64,000 nt of DNA from Megascapheus bottae (GCA_024803745.1 JANJXV010000024.1:19229927-19293926), one strand, 5' to 3'. Positions 34,470 to 48,869 are shown, counted from the stretch's first letter. The notes: generated by a model not told the origin, from the sequence alone. Made by a program: numbers and translations.

Positions 34470-35080
34470 ATATTGGGGCTTGAACTCTGGGCCCGGGTGC
34501 TGTCCCTGAGCTGTTCAGCTCTAAGCCAGGGTTCTACCACTTGAGCCACAGTACCACTTCTGGTTTTCTGGTGGTTAATTGGAGATAAGGGTCTCATAGA
34601 ATTTTGTGCCCAAGCTGGCTTTGAACTGTGATCTTCAGCTCTCAATCTCTTAAGTAGCTAGGATTACAGGTGTGAGAGACCATGCCCAGCTTTGCATTTT
34701 TTTAAAGCCACAATTATTTTACTTTTTTGTGTATGTGCTGGTTCTGCAGCTTGAACTTAGGACTTCATATTTCCTCTTAACTTGCTAGCTCATAGCTGGC
34801 CCTCTACCACTGAACCATGGCTTCAGGCTGGCTTTTTGTTCATTTGTTGGAGATGGAGCCTCATAGACTTTTCTGCTTGAGCTGGTTTTCAACCAGTCCT
34901 ACAGATCTTTCCTCTTGAGTAGATAGATTTACAAGAGTAATCCATCCATGCCTGTTACAATAAGTTTATTGGGTTTTGTTTGTTTTCCTGAAGAAATAAA
35001 ATTGGTTGGGGCATGGCTCAGTGAAAGAGTGCCTATCTAACAAATATGAGGCCCTGTGTTCAAATTCCAGTACCTCCCCA
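34470..35080. repeat. Two antisense type 2 SINEs and an ID-like monomer
   Basis: Antisense type 2 copies at 34470-34695 and (diverged) 34725-34950. A sense tRNA-derived monomer at about 34995-35080 (ggggcatggctcagtgaaag, then gttcaaattccagtacc) has A- and B-box-like words. Confidence 0.75.
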
Positions 35081-35089
35081 AACTAAATA

Positions 35090-35920
35090 AGTAGAGAAAA
35101 AGAACTTGAAAAAGTTATTGCAAAATATTATTTGGAATAGTACACATTCAAAATAGTCTAAATAATTTGAAAGAGTTATAAGAGAAAGGGTGATGGACTC
35201 AGCCATCTTAGATAGAAATACATAGTGTTATATGGGAATTTGATCTGTGTGATACAGAGAAGCACCACAGTTTGAGAAGTCGAATCCTGAGCCTTTATTA
35301 CAAAGCTGGTGACCAGGAGTGGACTGGGTCCTAAAAACCTTGTAACCTTGAATATAGTCAAGGCAAAAAATCACACGATTGGTATGAAGAACCAAGCCTA
35401 GCAAAAGCATGTTTTGCAGAAGCAAAGCAAACTAGTTAAAGGTTAACTTGGTGGACCAGTCAGGGGCAAGCAAGGGCAAGAATTCCCTGGAACAAGACTT
35501 TCCTGTAGCTTAACCCCTCAACATAGCTGTAGTTCAAAGAATGCACTATATCATCTCTAGAGTTCTCAAAAGTGCCAGTCATCTACTTAGATGCCAGTAT
35601 GGCAGTGAGGACAAGATGGCATTACATAGACCCAGTTTCAATGTTATAAGGATGCAAAAGTGAAAATAATATTCAGGAATTAACAAATCAATGAATGAAG
35701 TAGTATCTGAGCAGACCCTAGCATATATGGAAAACTGACAAATAACAGATGGTATTGCAAATTAGAGAGACATGGATGAATGAATTTGATGACTATAATT
35801 GGTACAACTAGTCATCCATACAAAAATAAGAATGAATTCTATTTTCCTCTTCCACCCCCCAACAAAATAGTAGTGTTTGTGTGGTAGAGTTACTACATTA
35901 TGTGATCATTCAAAAGAATG
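35090..35920. other. Possible antisense LTR, remainder unassigned
   Basis: From 35246 the sequence runs TG...; a minus-strand AATAAA lies at 35299-35294 and a mixed-composition block continues to about 35560, which could be an antisense LTR. No target duplication was found. The remainder to 35920 is AT-rich with no signal. Confidence 0.35.
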
Positions 35921-35929
35921 AAGTAATTG

Positions 35930-36490
35930 GGCATAGTGACGCTCTCCTGTAATCCCAGTACTGGGGAAACTAAGGTAAGAAAATCAAGACTTTAAAAAGG
36001 AGCGAGGCACCAAGAGCACATACTTGTTGTTCTATTTATTTATTTATTTACTTACTTACTTTCTTACTTACTTGTTGATCCTGGGGCTTGAACTCTGGGC
36101 CTGGATTTTATCCCTGAGCTTCTTTTGCTTAAGGCTAGCACTCTACCCCTTGAGCTACAGTGCTACTTTTGGCTTTCTATGAAAATTTTATTGGAGATAA
36201 GAGTCTCACAGACTTTCCTTTGCAGGTTGGCTTTGAACCACAATCCTCAGACTCGGCATCCTGAGAACTACCAGTACTAGGGTAACACACTTGTAATTCT
36301 TGCTACTTGAGATGCTAAATTTGAGAAGCAGGGTTCAAAGCGAAGCTGGGCAGATACATTGAATTCACTTATCTTTGATTAATCAGCAAAAGCCAGAAGT
36401 CAGGTTCAAGTGATAGAGTTCCGACTTTGAGAGGGGAAAGCCAAAGGAGAGTGTGAGGTTCTGAGTTCAAACCCAAGTACTGCCTCCTCC
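35930..36490. repeat. B1 scrap, short tetranucleotide, two SINEs
   Basis: B1-like sense fragment at about 35930-36000, TTTA/TTAC repeats at 36030-36070, antisense type 2 at 36075-36290, and a diverged sense type 2 at about 36275-36490. Confidence 0.7.
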
Positions 36491-36499
36491 ATCAAAAAA

Positions 36500-36937
36500 A
36501 AAAATTAAAAAATAAAACCCCAAACCTAAAACCCAAAGGACTGTAATGTTAAAAAGATATTGTCTGAAATATTTGTGTATGTCCATCTATCTTTCTATAT
36601 CTTACATAGCACAATCCCATTTATGTGTTTTGCTATGTGGAAGAGGACATAGAACCCAATGCCATGGGACTATATAAGTACAACAAACTGTTGCCATAGT
36701 TACCATTAGAAGAGCAAGAGTCTGGTGGAATTGTACAGAACCACCAGCCCCTTCAGGAATTTCTGCCCCACATGCCCTATCCAATTTCCCTTTGCCCTTC
36801 TAGTAATAGAATCGCTGCTCCTGCTGAGTTTTAGAATGGCACTTAACCACTCTACTAAAAAGGACTCTTCCCAGTTTTACTGGAAGCTAGGTATGACTTT
36901 TTAACAAACCCAGGGGCCTAGGGAGTATGTGGTCAAT

Positions 36938-36986
<49 letters not shown>

Positions 36987-37290
36987 GTTTAAATTGTCTG
37001 ACCTCCAGTTTTTTTCCAAAGTAAAGGAAGCACTGGGTGCTAGATTTGGGCTGATCTGGCTGTGTAGATAGGAAAACGTTTCAAGGCCTGGTGAAATGCC
37101 AAGCTGGAAGGATTCACCAGGGTCCACATTATGGGAAAGAGAACTAAACTTTAAATAGCTTGAGCCAATGAGCTTGTCATACCAGCTTAGCCTATAACCT
37201 AACATAAAGGATCCAAATATTTCCACCTACCCAAACTTATTTTATAAAAATGCTCATAGGTATCATCTGTTTGGGCTACTAAACAATGTC
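36500..37290. other. Unassigned stretch with (GT)n
   Basis: A GT run of about 46 bp lies at 36940-36985. The remainder has no recognised gene or repeat. Confidence 0.5.
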
Positions 37291-37479
37291 CCACAAATTG
37301 GGTGGCTTCAACAATAGAAATTTATGTTTCATATTGAACGGGAAAAAATTATTCAAAGTAGGCGTAGACCAGTGGGCCCTTAGAAGACAAGCAGTATCAC
37401 AGATAAACCCCAGACCCATCTCAAAGTCTGGCTTGAGCAAGAGATAGCCAGTTGTTACTGAAAACAGGCTCTGGCCACA

Positions 37480-37745
37480 AGCTTCCTGCATTGCCCTAAC
37501 TGCTAACCCTTTCCCACTTAAGCAACCCCCAATTTAAATCCACCTATTAGCAACTAGTATAGCCCTTGTACCCTGATTCCTTTGCACTACCCTATAAAAG
37601 CCCTGCAACCCAGGATCCAGAATTTCAAGTGTTAGCTTGTCTGGATCTTCAGGAGTGAAATAAACCCCCACGAAGTCTATCTTTCCACAACATTTCTTCT
37701 AGGTTAAGACCAATTTCAAGGTTCTGGCTAATTGTGTTACTTAAC
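37480..37745 (+). repeat. Probable LTR end
   Basis: TATAAAAG at 37593-37600 and AATAAA at 37659-37664, with a C-rich U3-like part upstream, follow LTR spacing. The boundaries and family are not determined. The adjoining 37745-38065 is unassigned. Confidence 0.45.
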
Positions 37746-38069
37746 TGGGAAAGTAGCTCTTCCAGTTGTGCCAAAAACTACCTTCTCTCTCAGTCCTCAG
37801 GTAGCTTTTCTTTGCTGAACTTCTTCTACGAAGAGAATTCTGGTCTTACTTTCTCTTCAAAGGACTTCCATTTCTTCAGATTAGTGCCAATAGTATAATA
37901 AGGAATATAATTGATCATTGTCTTGGATTCCTGTAATTTCCTGCATAATGGGGATGCTAAAAGTATCTACTGTACTAATTTTTGGTCTCCAGTCTTCCCC
38001 ACTGTGACCGTTAGTCTGTCTACAAGATCCTTGGAATTTCTTGAATGATAGGAGATGGCCCATTGTCTT

Positions 38070-38205
38070 TTTTTCATATATTTTTATTGTAATTAATAGA
38101 AGGGTTACATTATATTCGCCAGATAGAAGGTGCATTACTTCACATATATTGATACCCTTTCTCATGTCTTGGCCCTCATTTTCCTCCCCCCACCCCCAGG
38201 CCCAT
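38070..38205 (-). mobile_element. L1 3'-end fragment, antisense
   Basis: It matches the antisense L1 3' end at 11835-11965 closely (attgtaattaatagaagggt, then the C-rich run). Only the last ~135 bp were inserted, a severely 5'-truncated copy. Confidence 0.85.
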
Positions 38206-38389
38206 TGTCTTTTGTTATTAATACTAAGTTTCTTTGGGACAACTGCAGTATATATGCTTAGTGGTAAAAACCACCAAGGAATTACCAAAGTTGGAACTTG
38301 GAGCCCACACTCTGACCTCTGCGTAGAGAAAAAGGGCTGGAAATGGACTTATCCTACTGGTCAGTGTTTTAGTTAATCATGCCCAAGTA

Positions 38390-38820
38390 ATGAAGCAGCC
38401 ATAAATTGACAGGATCTGTTTCCAGGTTAAGGAACACATTCAGGCACTAAGAAATTCGTACCCCTTCCCCTCCCCCATCCCTCATCTTTGTGTACCACTC
38501 CCACATCTTGCCCTATTCCATTTGGCTGTTACTCGGATTTGTCCTTTGTAATAAATCAGCAAGTGTAAAATGTTTTCCTGACTTGTGAGTTCTACTCTGG
38601 CAAACAGTTGCATTTGAGGACTGTGGGAGCCCCTGGTTTGAAACCAAGCTGGCCAGATATGACAATGGGTTGAACTTCATGATTCACATCTGATGGAGTA
38701 TGCAGGTTTTAGGACTCTCTGACTTGGAAGTGAGACACTAAGGAAACCTGGTATTAAATCCCAGAACTGAATTGTTGGACATCAGTGGAGAATCCCATGG
38801 AGTGGAAAACCCACATATTT
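38390..38820 (+). mobile_element. ERVL-type LTR (MLT2-like)
   Basis: The word order tttgtaataaatcagcaagt, gtgagttctactctggcaaa, gtgggagcccctggtttgaa, and finally an aactgaattgttggacatca end, follows the ERVL LTR pattern that I know as MLT2. AATAAA is in the first word. Such LTRs predate rodents, which fits its divergence. Confidence 0.65.
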
Positions 38821-39044
38821 GATCTCAGAGGTCTGATGAGTATAGAAAAAGAATGCATTCTTCATGATGGCTTCACTTCAAGATCTCATTTCAACTTAAT
38901 CATTCCCAAGATAATTAAATCAAATATCTCTTTTAAAAACACAAGCAGATTTTGAAGTTCTCTTGTTTTATGCTGAGTTGTGTTAGAATATTTGGTTCAG
39001 TAATGGTTTCTCATAATCAGTGTCATCTTTTTATGTGTGCAGCA

Positions 39045-39725
39045 TGTGTTTGCTGGTACTAGGTCTTGAACTTGGGGCCTTATTTTTTTTCATTCAAGAC
39101 TGGCATTCTACCACTTCAGCCACAGCTCCACTTCTGGTTATTGCTAGTTAATTGGTGATAAGGTCTCAAGGAACTTTTCTGGCTAGGTTTGCCTGGAACT
39201 GTGATCCTTAGCAACCAGCCTTCTGAGTAGCTAGGATTTACAGGGGTGAGTGACCAGTACCCAAACCACTGCTTGAAGTCAGGGCCTGAGCACAGCTCCT
39301 CAAGGTTAGTTCCTCTGACTTTTTGGTAACTAATTAGAACCACACAGATTTGTCTTGCCTGGGCTGGTATTGAGCCATGATTCTCAGATCTTAGCCTCAG
39401 GAATATTTAGGATGATAGGTATAAGCCACATAGCTGGCTTTGCTTGTTTTATCAAAACCTTTTCTGACCTGATCCTACTTAGAATTTAGGTCTGGTAACA
39501 CTGCACCTGTACTTTCCCTTTCTTGTCTTAGGGCCTGAATTCACCACCTAGGTGCCGAGCTCTTTTCCTCAAGGCACTAGTGCTCTACCACTTTGAGCTA
39601 CAGTGTCACTTTCTGGTTAATTGGAGACTAGAATCTTTTGGACTGTTCTGCTTTGAACCCAAGAGTCTCAGCTCTCAGTCTCTTGAGTAGCTAGGACTAC
39701 AGACCTGAGCCACCAGTGCCCAGCT
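39045..39725 (-). repeat. Three antisense SINEs close to the promoter
   Basis: Antisense type 2 copies at about 39045-39260, 39260-39440 (partial) and 39515-39725. They mark the upstream limit of the repeat-free promoter zone. Confidence 0.75.
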
Positions 39726-39729
39726 CCCT

Positions 39730-40100
39730 GGTTCTGCTTCGGAAGCTTCTCCCCAAACCGCCCTGCCAGTGTCTGATTCAAGATGTGTATGATTCCTGTT
39801 ATCAGGAGAATGGAAAAACGTAAACAAAGGTATGAATCGCTTGGACAGCAGTATCGAGGTTATTCTTAGAGGTCTTTTTATGATGTCACAGTGACAAAGG
39901 AAAGACGTTTGTCACTATACATTCCTTGGAAAAGGAGCTACTTTTATCCGTTGACAAATCCAAATATTGACTTTAAAACTGAACTTCTTTGCATTAAGGA
40001 AATGCCTAAGACGAACCTTCCCTCCTCCTTCTTTACACCCATTCATTCATCCTGGTGATGAATAAACCCAGGCTTCAAAATCCATGCTGCTTCTCCAACA
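39730..40100. other. Repeat-free region just upstream of the CpG island
   Basis: About 370 bp lacking recognisable repeats. It includes tgatgtcacagtgac near 39880-39894, which has a CRE-like half site (TGACNTCA-like) and may be part of the upstream promoter. This is inference only. Confidence 0.35.
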
Positions 40101-40359
40101 TCTCTGTCGCACGCTATGTTTTTTTGATCCCTTCTTGGCGCCTCGCGGCCCCCACTCCGACCTCCTCAGCGCCCCCGCCCCGTCCCCGTCTCCCCGGATC
40201 CCGTTTCCTCCCAGCTCCAGTAGAAACACCCGAGTTTTCCAGGCAGTCACTTTAATTAACGGCGTGGAGTAGACCAGGCGGGGGCTCCGCCCCGTGGGAG
40301 GAGCCAACGCGGCGTGCCGACTGGTTCACAAATGAACCCTTCCTCTCGAAGGAGCTACA

Positions 40360-40480
40360 CACGCGCTCCACATACACGCACATGCACATGGTACGCACAT
40401 ACACACGCGCTACGCACCCCTAAACCCCCCGCACTCACTCACTCACACTCACTCACATACACACACACACTCACAGAACC
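40360..40480 (+). repeat. CA/CACT-rich low-complexity tract
   Basis: Imperfect CACACG, CACAT and CACT repeats, about 120 bp, inside the upstream half of the CpG island. Confidence 0.85.
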
Positions 40481-40840
40481 AGTCAGAGGCCGCGGGGCTC
40501 GGCATCCGGGGTGGGCGGTGCCAGGCCGGCTCCGCCCCTTCTCCCAGCCACCCGCCGGCGCTTCGGAACGCCGCGGGCTTCGGCAGGCCCCGCCCCTTCC
40601 CCAGGCGCGGCTCCCATTGGTCGGCGCGCTCCGGGCTGACGCCTCGGTTGCTGGGAGAGCGAGGCGGGGGCGGAGCCTGCGGTGGGTCGGGGGGCCGCAG
40701 AGAAAGGCTGCGAGGCGCGGGCGGGCTGGGCGGATTCGACGCGCGCCGCAGCGGTTGGCGAAGCCGACCCGGCGCAGCCTCCGCGGTGCCGGGAACGGTC
40801 CCGGCTGACAGATTCTCCCTTCTTCCGGCTGCGCCACTAG

Positions 40841-42425
<1,585 letters not shown>

Positions 42426-42429
42426 TATT

Positions 42430-43216
42430 GTTGTTCTTTTGGAAATCCGGACTCTACTGTGTAGCCCCGGGTAGCCGTCCTCATGTTTTTGAGAAAGAGT
42501 TGTTCGCCTCAAAACTGGAAGAGCTAGGACTAAAGGTGTGGGCCTCCACCCCCCCTCACTCCCCCACCCCCGCCTGGGAATCTTTTTTCATTTCTTCTTC
42601 TTTTTAAAGTAGTTATACAGAGGGGTTTCATTCCAACATATCAGATTACTGGGGCTTGACCTTAAGGCCTGGGCTTTTGTGCTCAAGTTTAGTACTCCAG
42701 CACTTCAGCCACAGTTGCACTTCCATCGTTTTGGTAGTTAATTGTAGATAAGAGGTTTTTGGACCACCAAATGTGAAAATCATTTTTAACATTTTAAGAG
42801 GCTCGTTATTTGAGATAATATGCTAACTGACTATATTACGTCAAACGATGTATGAATTTAATGGTTTGAATAGGCCATGTTTTGTTTTTTTTTTATTAAA
42901 TTTCCTGTCATTAAGGTGTTGTACAGAGGGGTTAGTTACCATTTTGTAAGTCAGGTAATGAGTACATTTCTTTATGGGTGATTTTTTTCCATTCCTTTGC
43001 TTTCTCCCAGTTTTCCCCTCCCATCCCTGCCTTGCTAACTTTTTGAGTAGTCTGGCCTTAAACTGCAACCTTATTGATCTCTTTCAAGTGGCTGAAATTA
43101 CAAATGTGGCTTAATTCATAATGATGCCCAGCTTAATTCAACACTTGGTCTTGGGTGTTTTTGTTGTTTCTTTTGTTTGTAATGGGACAGTTCTGGGGCT
43201 TGAATTCTGGCATGCA

Positions 43217-43256
<40 letters not shown>

Positions 43257-43510
43257 TGCATGCATGTGCGTGCACACGCAATTGTGCCAGTCCTAAAGCT
43301 TAAACTTAGGGCCTGGCCACTGTCCTGAGCTTTTGCCCAAGGCTAGTGATCTACCATTTGAGCCACAGCCCCATTTTCATGTATGTATGAATGTGTAATT
43401 TATTGGAGGTAAGTATCTCACCAACATTGCTTCCTAGGCTGACTTCAAACTGCAGTCCTCAGATCTTAGCCTCCTTAGTAACTAGGATTAAGGTGTAAGC
43501 CACTGGCACC
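42430..43510 (-). repeat. B1-like, L1 3' remnant and antisense SINEs
   Basis: Diverged antisense B1 at about 42430-42545, short L1 3'-end remnant at 42600-42640, antisense SINE part at 42645-42760, another L1 3'-end remnant at 42890-43040 (gttgtacagaggggttagtt), then an antisense type 2 SINE at 43190-43510 split by a (GT)n run at 43217-43253. Confidence 0.65.
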
Positions 43511-43514
43511 CAAC

Positions 43515-43980
43515 AGTTTCCCCTCTGCAGACCACCCTACCATCATAGGAGTCATTCAACCAAAAGTTTCTCCTACTTGTATCATAAGTCTCATGCTTCT
43601 GCATTCTATCCAGTAAGGTACTAACTGCTTTTTTTTTTTTGATGATGTATGAAGAACACATTAGAAAGGATAGCATCTTCCATTACAGCAAATGATAGAA
43701 TGTGTATTGTCCAGTATAGTAGATAATATCTTCCAAAACCAAAGAATAAATTTCTTGCCTAGTATAGAAGACTACATTTGGGGTTCCTTTCTTATAACCA
43801 TCTATTACAGGTGTCAAATAGCCCTTTTCATCTTGTTCTGGGGAACTGAGACTCTGGGGGAAAAATGTTGCTACTTTGATTTATACTGTTGCTCTAAGTA
43901 TTTGGCTATTGTCTCTAATTCTTGAAAGGTTGCTTTCTTTTCCCTCTCTTCTCACCCTCCCCCCTCTCCCTTCCTTCCTC
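43515..43980. other. Unassigned intronic stretch
   Basis: About 465 bp without recognised repeat or coding signal. Confidence 0.4.
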
Positions 43981-43984
43981 ATTG

Positions 43985-44180
43985 TCTTGTGCTGGTACTC
44001 AGCACAAGATCTTACACTCTACCACTTGAGCCACACCTCAAAACCAGCATTTTGCTGATTAATTTGGAGGTAGAATGTAGCAGACGTTTCTGCCCACGTT
44101 GGCACAAACCTTAGCTCTGCAGATCTCAGCTCCTTGAGTAGCTAAGATTACAGGTGTGCACCACTGGCATCCAGCTCTTA
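43985..44180 (-). repeat. Type 2 SINE, antisense, diverged
   Basis: Shows ctctaccacttgagccacac and later gctaagattacaggtgtgca, the antisense landmarks of the family. Confidence 0.75.
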
Positions 44181-44349
44181 GGCTCACTTTTGAGACATTT
44201 GAAATTTCAGACATTTTTGTAATTTCCAATTTTTTGTCAAAACTCTTTCTGTTGTTGGGAGGGAGAAGCCCAAGGATCTTGTGGGTCAAGACCAGCCAGC
44301 TATATACAATAAGACCTTGTCAGAAGGAGCGAGGTGAAGACATGGAACC

Positions 44350-44975
44350 CAGCCCCGATGCCCCTCAGTAGATGACTGGATCAGGAAGATGTGGTCCTGA
44401 TCCACAATGGAATTCTATGCAGAAAGAATGGCATTGCCCCATTTGTAAGGAAAGACTTGGAAAAAAATCACATTAAGTGAAGTAAGCCAGACCCAAAGGA
44501 ACATAGTGCTCAGTGGTTTGCCTCATTTGTAATAATTAGTACACATCTAGGATTCACCTAGCAGAGGATTACGATAGCTCAAAACCTAGGTACATAAGGT
44601 CATATAGGATGAGACTAAATGAAAGGATCTCCAGGATATGGAAACAAGAGCTTTATCTTGTGTGATTGTTGTCCTTAATGTACTATGTTATTTCTCTTCT
44701 TTTTTTTGTCCTTTTGTTAATACCCTATTGTTACTGTATCTGACTTTGTTACCTGGTATATTGTATATATGTTTGTTTATTTGAAATAGGAAAGGGATGG
44801 GGGGGGAAACAAGATGATTGGGAGGGGGTGGAGGCAGGGAAATGGGGACAAAAACATGAGCAGGGCTATCAATATGTGAGAAGTAATGCACCTACTACCT
44901 ACTACAGTTACATTGGTAACTGTAACCCCTCTATATATTACCCTGACCATAAAAAATTTTAAAAAATAAAAATAA
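44350..44975 (+). mobile_element. L1 3' end, sense
   Basis: From a decayed ORF2 end (gccccgatgcccctcagtag, then caatggaattctatgc) through the 3' UTR with a G run near 44800 to an A-rich tail at about 44950-44980. It parallels the copy at 9820-10400. Confidence 0.88.
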
Positions 44976-44984
44976 AAAGAGAGG

Positions 44985-45200
44985 GGACCAGAGATGTGCC
45001 TAATGGTAGAGTGCTTGCCTAGCGTGCACAAAGCCCTGGGTTCAACTCCTTGGTACCACATACACAGAAAAAGCCAGAAGTGGAGCTGTGGTTGCATGGC
45101 AGAGTGCTAGCTTAAAACAAAAAGTATTCGAGGACAGTGCCCAGGCCCTGACTTCAAGCTTCAGGACTGCTCTTCCCCCACCCCCCCAAAAGAAAAAAGA
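44985..45200 (+). repeat. Type 1 SINE, sense
   Basis: A full copy inserted just after the L1 tail; it ends in a C run and an A-rich segment. Confidence 0.85.
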
Positions 45201-45499
45201 AAAAAAAAGAGGAAAGAATAAAGGAGGGAGGGAAAGGAAAGAGAATAGGACTTGCTTGGTCATCACCTTTCTTCTAATTCTGTAGCCTAGGCATCATGGG
45301 TCATTCCTTACATGGGACAAGCAGGTAATTGAGAATTGTGTTGAGCTCCTGTCAATCTGAGGGAAAGAAATAGGGAAGGGAAGGAAATAGGGAAAATGAA
45401 CAAAGGGGCAAAACTTTACTTAATTCCAGCAAAGTTCATGTAAGATTCTCAGGGAGATATATATAGATATATTGTAAGCCAAACAAACCAGGTTTGCTT

Positions 45500-46040
45500 T
45501 CTTGTTTGCTTTGGTGCTGGGGATCAAATTCTGGGTCTTACAGATCAAAGTACACCACCACTGAGCTACTGTGATCCCAGCCAACAGTTTTATTTATTTA
45601 GAAACAAGGATTTCGTGGTTTATATCTAATCTTAGTACTTAGAGGCTGAAATCTGGAAGACCGTTGTTCAAGGCTAGCTTGGCCAGTAGAGAAGAGAAGT
45701 TGGTTAGATTCTATCCAGAAAATAACTTATCAGAAAGCCAGGCTGCAGTGGTAGAATGCCAGCATAGCACATGTGAGGACCTGAGTTCAAACCCCAATAC
45801 TGTCTTCAAAAACAAAACAATAGCCAGGCACCAGTGACTCAGGCCTGTAATCCTAGCTACTCAGGAGGCTGAGAGATCTGAGGATCGTGGTTCAGAGCCA
45901 GCCCTGGCACTTATCTCCAGTTAACCACTAGAAAACCGGAAGTGATGCTGTGGCTCAAGTGTTAGAACGCTAGCCTTGAGCTGGAGTTCAAAGACAGCAT
46001 TCAGGCCCAGAGTTCAAGCCCCATGGCTGACCAAGAAAAA
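45500..46040. repeat. ID-like, B1-like and type 2 SINE cluster
   Basis: Antisense ID-like monomer at about 45505-45580, sense diverged dimer at about 45605-45810, and a good sense type 2 SINE at 45820-46040. The gap at 45205-45500 is unassigned. Confidence 0.7.
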
Positions 46041-46129
46041 AAAATGCTTTTAAGAAGTTGCCTGGGTAGGTACTTTATTTAGATGTATTCCTTCGGAAAG
46101 CCAGATTTAACTAATCTGACGCTTTCATG

Positions 46130-46770
46130 GACTTTCTGCCTATGCCATCTTCAACCTGAGGGTCTTTGGTCTCAGCCTTCTGAGTAGCTAAGATTATGTG
46201 TGTGAGCCACCATCCAGCAGCTCATACATTTGGAATACTATTAAGACCAAGGTCAAGATATAGGATATCAGTACCCAACACTGTCAATCTAGTTTCTCTT
46301 TCTGTAAATTGAGTGTGTGTGCCAGTCAGTCAGTCCTGGGGCTTGCACTCAGGTCCCAGGCACTATCCCTGAGCTTTTTTTTGCTCAAGGCTAGCACACT
46401 ACCACTTGAGCCACAGCACTGCTCTGGCTTCTTCTGTTTGTGTGGTACTGAAGGATGGAACCGAGGGTTTTATTCATGCTAGATGGTAAGCACTCTACCA
46501 CTAAGCCACATTCCCAGCCTGTAAAACATTCTTTGATAACCTCCCCCCTCAGCCTTTTAAGAATCCTAGTTCAGGTGCCAGGAGTTTGACCTAGTGGTAA
46601 AGTGCTTGCCTAGCATGCATGAAGACCTGGGTTCGATTCCTTGGCACCACATACATAGAAAAAAGCTGGAAGTGGTGCTGTGGCACAAGGGTAGAGCTCT
46701 AGCCTTGAGATAAGTCCAAGGGTAATGCTCAGGCCCTGAGTTCAAGCCCCACAACTGGCAAAGAAAAAAA
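46130..46770. repeat. SINE cluster, both strands
   Basis: Antisense fragment at 46130-46220, antisense type 1 at 46320-46520, sense type 1 at 46575-46770. The last two form an inverted pair about 55 bp apart that could pair in the pre-mRNA. Confidence 0.85.
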
Positions 46771-46774
46771 AGAA

Positions 46775-47160
46775 TCCTAGTTCACAGAAGCAGTAAATCC
46801 TAATACTTTTTTTTTTCTTAGGCCAATGTGTTTCAACTTAAAAATAAAGGTATCAGCCACAGAGGAAAAAGTACAATTTATAAATACCAGGATAGAGATT
46901 TGCCACCAACCACCCACTGAGAACAAGTGTCTAAAACCTTGGTCTGAATGAACTTCCTTTTCTAATCTTGATGTTGGAGGAGTGAGCAGGAATTGACCAC
47001 AGTCAATCTACCTCAGTCTTGACTGTCATTTCCTTGGCATGCAGCTCTATGTTAGGGAAAAAAGCAAGGAAAACTCATTATGGGGAAATGTTATAAAATA
47101 CAATATTTGTATTTTGTGGTGGTAACATTAGACAAAGTAGCAAACTCCCAACTACTTTCT
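46775..47160. other. Unassigned intronic stretch
   Basis: About 385 bp with no repeat or coding signal that I recognise. Confidence 0.45.
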
Positions 47161-47164
47161 AAGG

Positions 47165-47765
47165 CCCAGCTTCTGTGGCTCATTCCTATAATCCTAGCTT
47201 CTCAGGAGGCTGAGATCTGAGGATTGAAGTTCCAAGCCAGCCTGGGCACTAAAGTCTGTGAGACTCGTATCTCCAGTTAACCACCAGAAAACCAGAAATG
47301 GCACTGTGGCTCAACTGGAGCTGAAGAGCTCAGGGACAACACCCAGGCCCAGAGTTCAAGCCCTATGATCACCACCAACAACAACTACTTTTGAAAGGGG
47401 GGGTCACATTATTTGTCATGAAAAAATAATAAGAATGCTTCAGTTCTTAAAGGTAATTATTTTTTGCAGTGGTGGGAATGGAACTCAAGGCAAGCCTTTT
47501 TCCACTGAGCCATACATCTCTGGGGGGGAGAGGTGGGTGTGGTCAGGTGTCTGTGCATACTGGCACCCATTACTGGGGCTTGAATTCAGGGTCTCATGCT
47601 CTTACCAGGCTTATTCTATTCAGGGCTGTCACTCATCACTTGAACCACACCCCCATCTTTATCTCTTTATCCGATAATTGGAAAAAGTCTCCTGATGTGC
47701 TAGCTTCAAATCTTCATACCTCAGCCTCTTGAAAAGCTAGGTTTATGGATATGAGCCACCAGTTC
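47165..47765. repeat. Sense type 2 SINE, ID scrap, antisense type 2 SINE
   Basis: Sense copy at 47165-47390; a short antisense ID-like piece at about 47465-47520; antisense copy at about 47570-47765. Confidence 0.75.
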
Positions 47766-47949
47766 TAAACTCTAAACCTAGTAGTTGACAATACATGTTA
47801 CTGTTTCCTTAGCTGGTTTCTTTTGATTCTTAGCTAAATACTATAAATCACCTTGTAGGTAAAAGAAACAGTAAAAGATCAATAGTGTTGAAAATTGGTC
47901 TGTACTTTGCATTTCTATGTAAAGTTTGTATTTGCCTGTTGATAGGACT

Positions 47950-48235
47950 CGGCAGGAGACTCCCACTCTTAACCTTCAGTTTTACTTCCTGAGCTTTCTG
48001 TTACCATCTAAGGTCAACCACAGTCTGAAAATATTAATATGGAAAATCCCAGAAATAATTGGTTTTAAATTGGATGCTCTTTTGAGTAGTGAGGTGAAAT
48101 GTCACTCTATCATATTTAGGGTATGAATCATCCTTTTGCCTACATATCCATGCTGAGTATGCTGCTTGCCCATAAACATGGTTGCCTTCATTTACATTTG
48201 CTGTCCTAGTATGCAGTGCTTGTGTTGAGGTCACC
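47950..48235 (-). mobile_element. DNA-transposon-like remnant (Tigger/MER type)
   Basis: Read on the minus strand the order ggatgattcat, atttaaaaccaattattt, gggattttccat, aatattttcagactgtgg and ttgacc follows an ancient non-autonomous cut-and-paste element that I associate with the Tigger (pogo-like) group. The family name is from memory and the ends were not found. Confidence 0.5.
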
Positions 48236-48865
48236 CTGAGTGGTAGCTTTACCTTGCATCATGCTTAAATCATTCATCTTGCCTCATCTTGTCCTGTAGG
48301 CCTTTTACCATCTTAACATCAACAGAGGGCAAGAACTGTACCCTAAGATGTTTTTAGAGGTCATGCTTTTAGTATATTTTTTGTAATTGCTCTATTTCTT
48401 AATCTCTGACTATCTCTAATGAATGAACTTAGTCTTAGGCGTGTATATATGTAGGATTGCATATATTAAGAGTCTAGACAAGTCTGGGTGTGGCTGTTCT
48501 CATTTCCTTGGACAAATACTTAGAATTTCAAGGCTGTATAATAAAAATGTTTAGTGTAGGGTTCTCCCTTCTCTCACTCAGTTCCCTTCAGAGGGGATTC
48601 ACACCTTTGCCAGTTTGGGTAGTTTTAGTCTTCATTAGCTTTGGCTATTTGAATAGATATAAAAGGATATCTACTAGTTTAAATTTTCATTTTGCTGATA
48701 GATAATGATGAATGCACATTTCTGTGCTTAGTTGTCATTTCTTATATCTTTTTTGGTAGAAAGTTTTCCATACATTTAAAAATTAAGTAGCTTGTCTTTC
48801 TTGAAAAAATTAGATATTTAAAATTTCTGACTTTATCCTTCAACTCAGGTACTGTCTTAAAAATT
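48235..48865. other. Unassigned intronic stretch
   Basis: AT-rich, about 630 bp. It could include decayed L1 (ttccttggacaaatacttag-like words near 48505) but nothing decisive. Confidence 0.35.
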
Positions 48866-48869
48866 GTAT

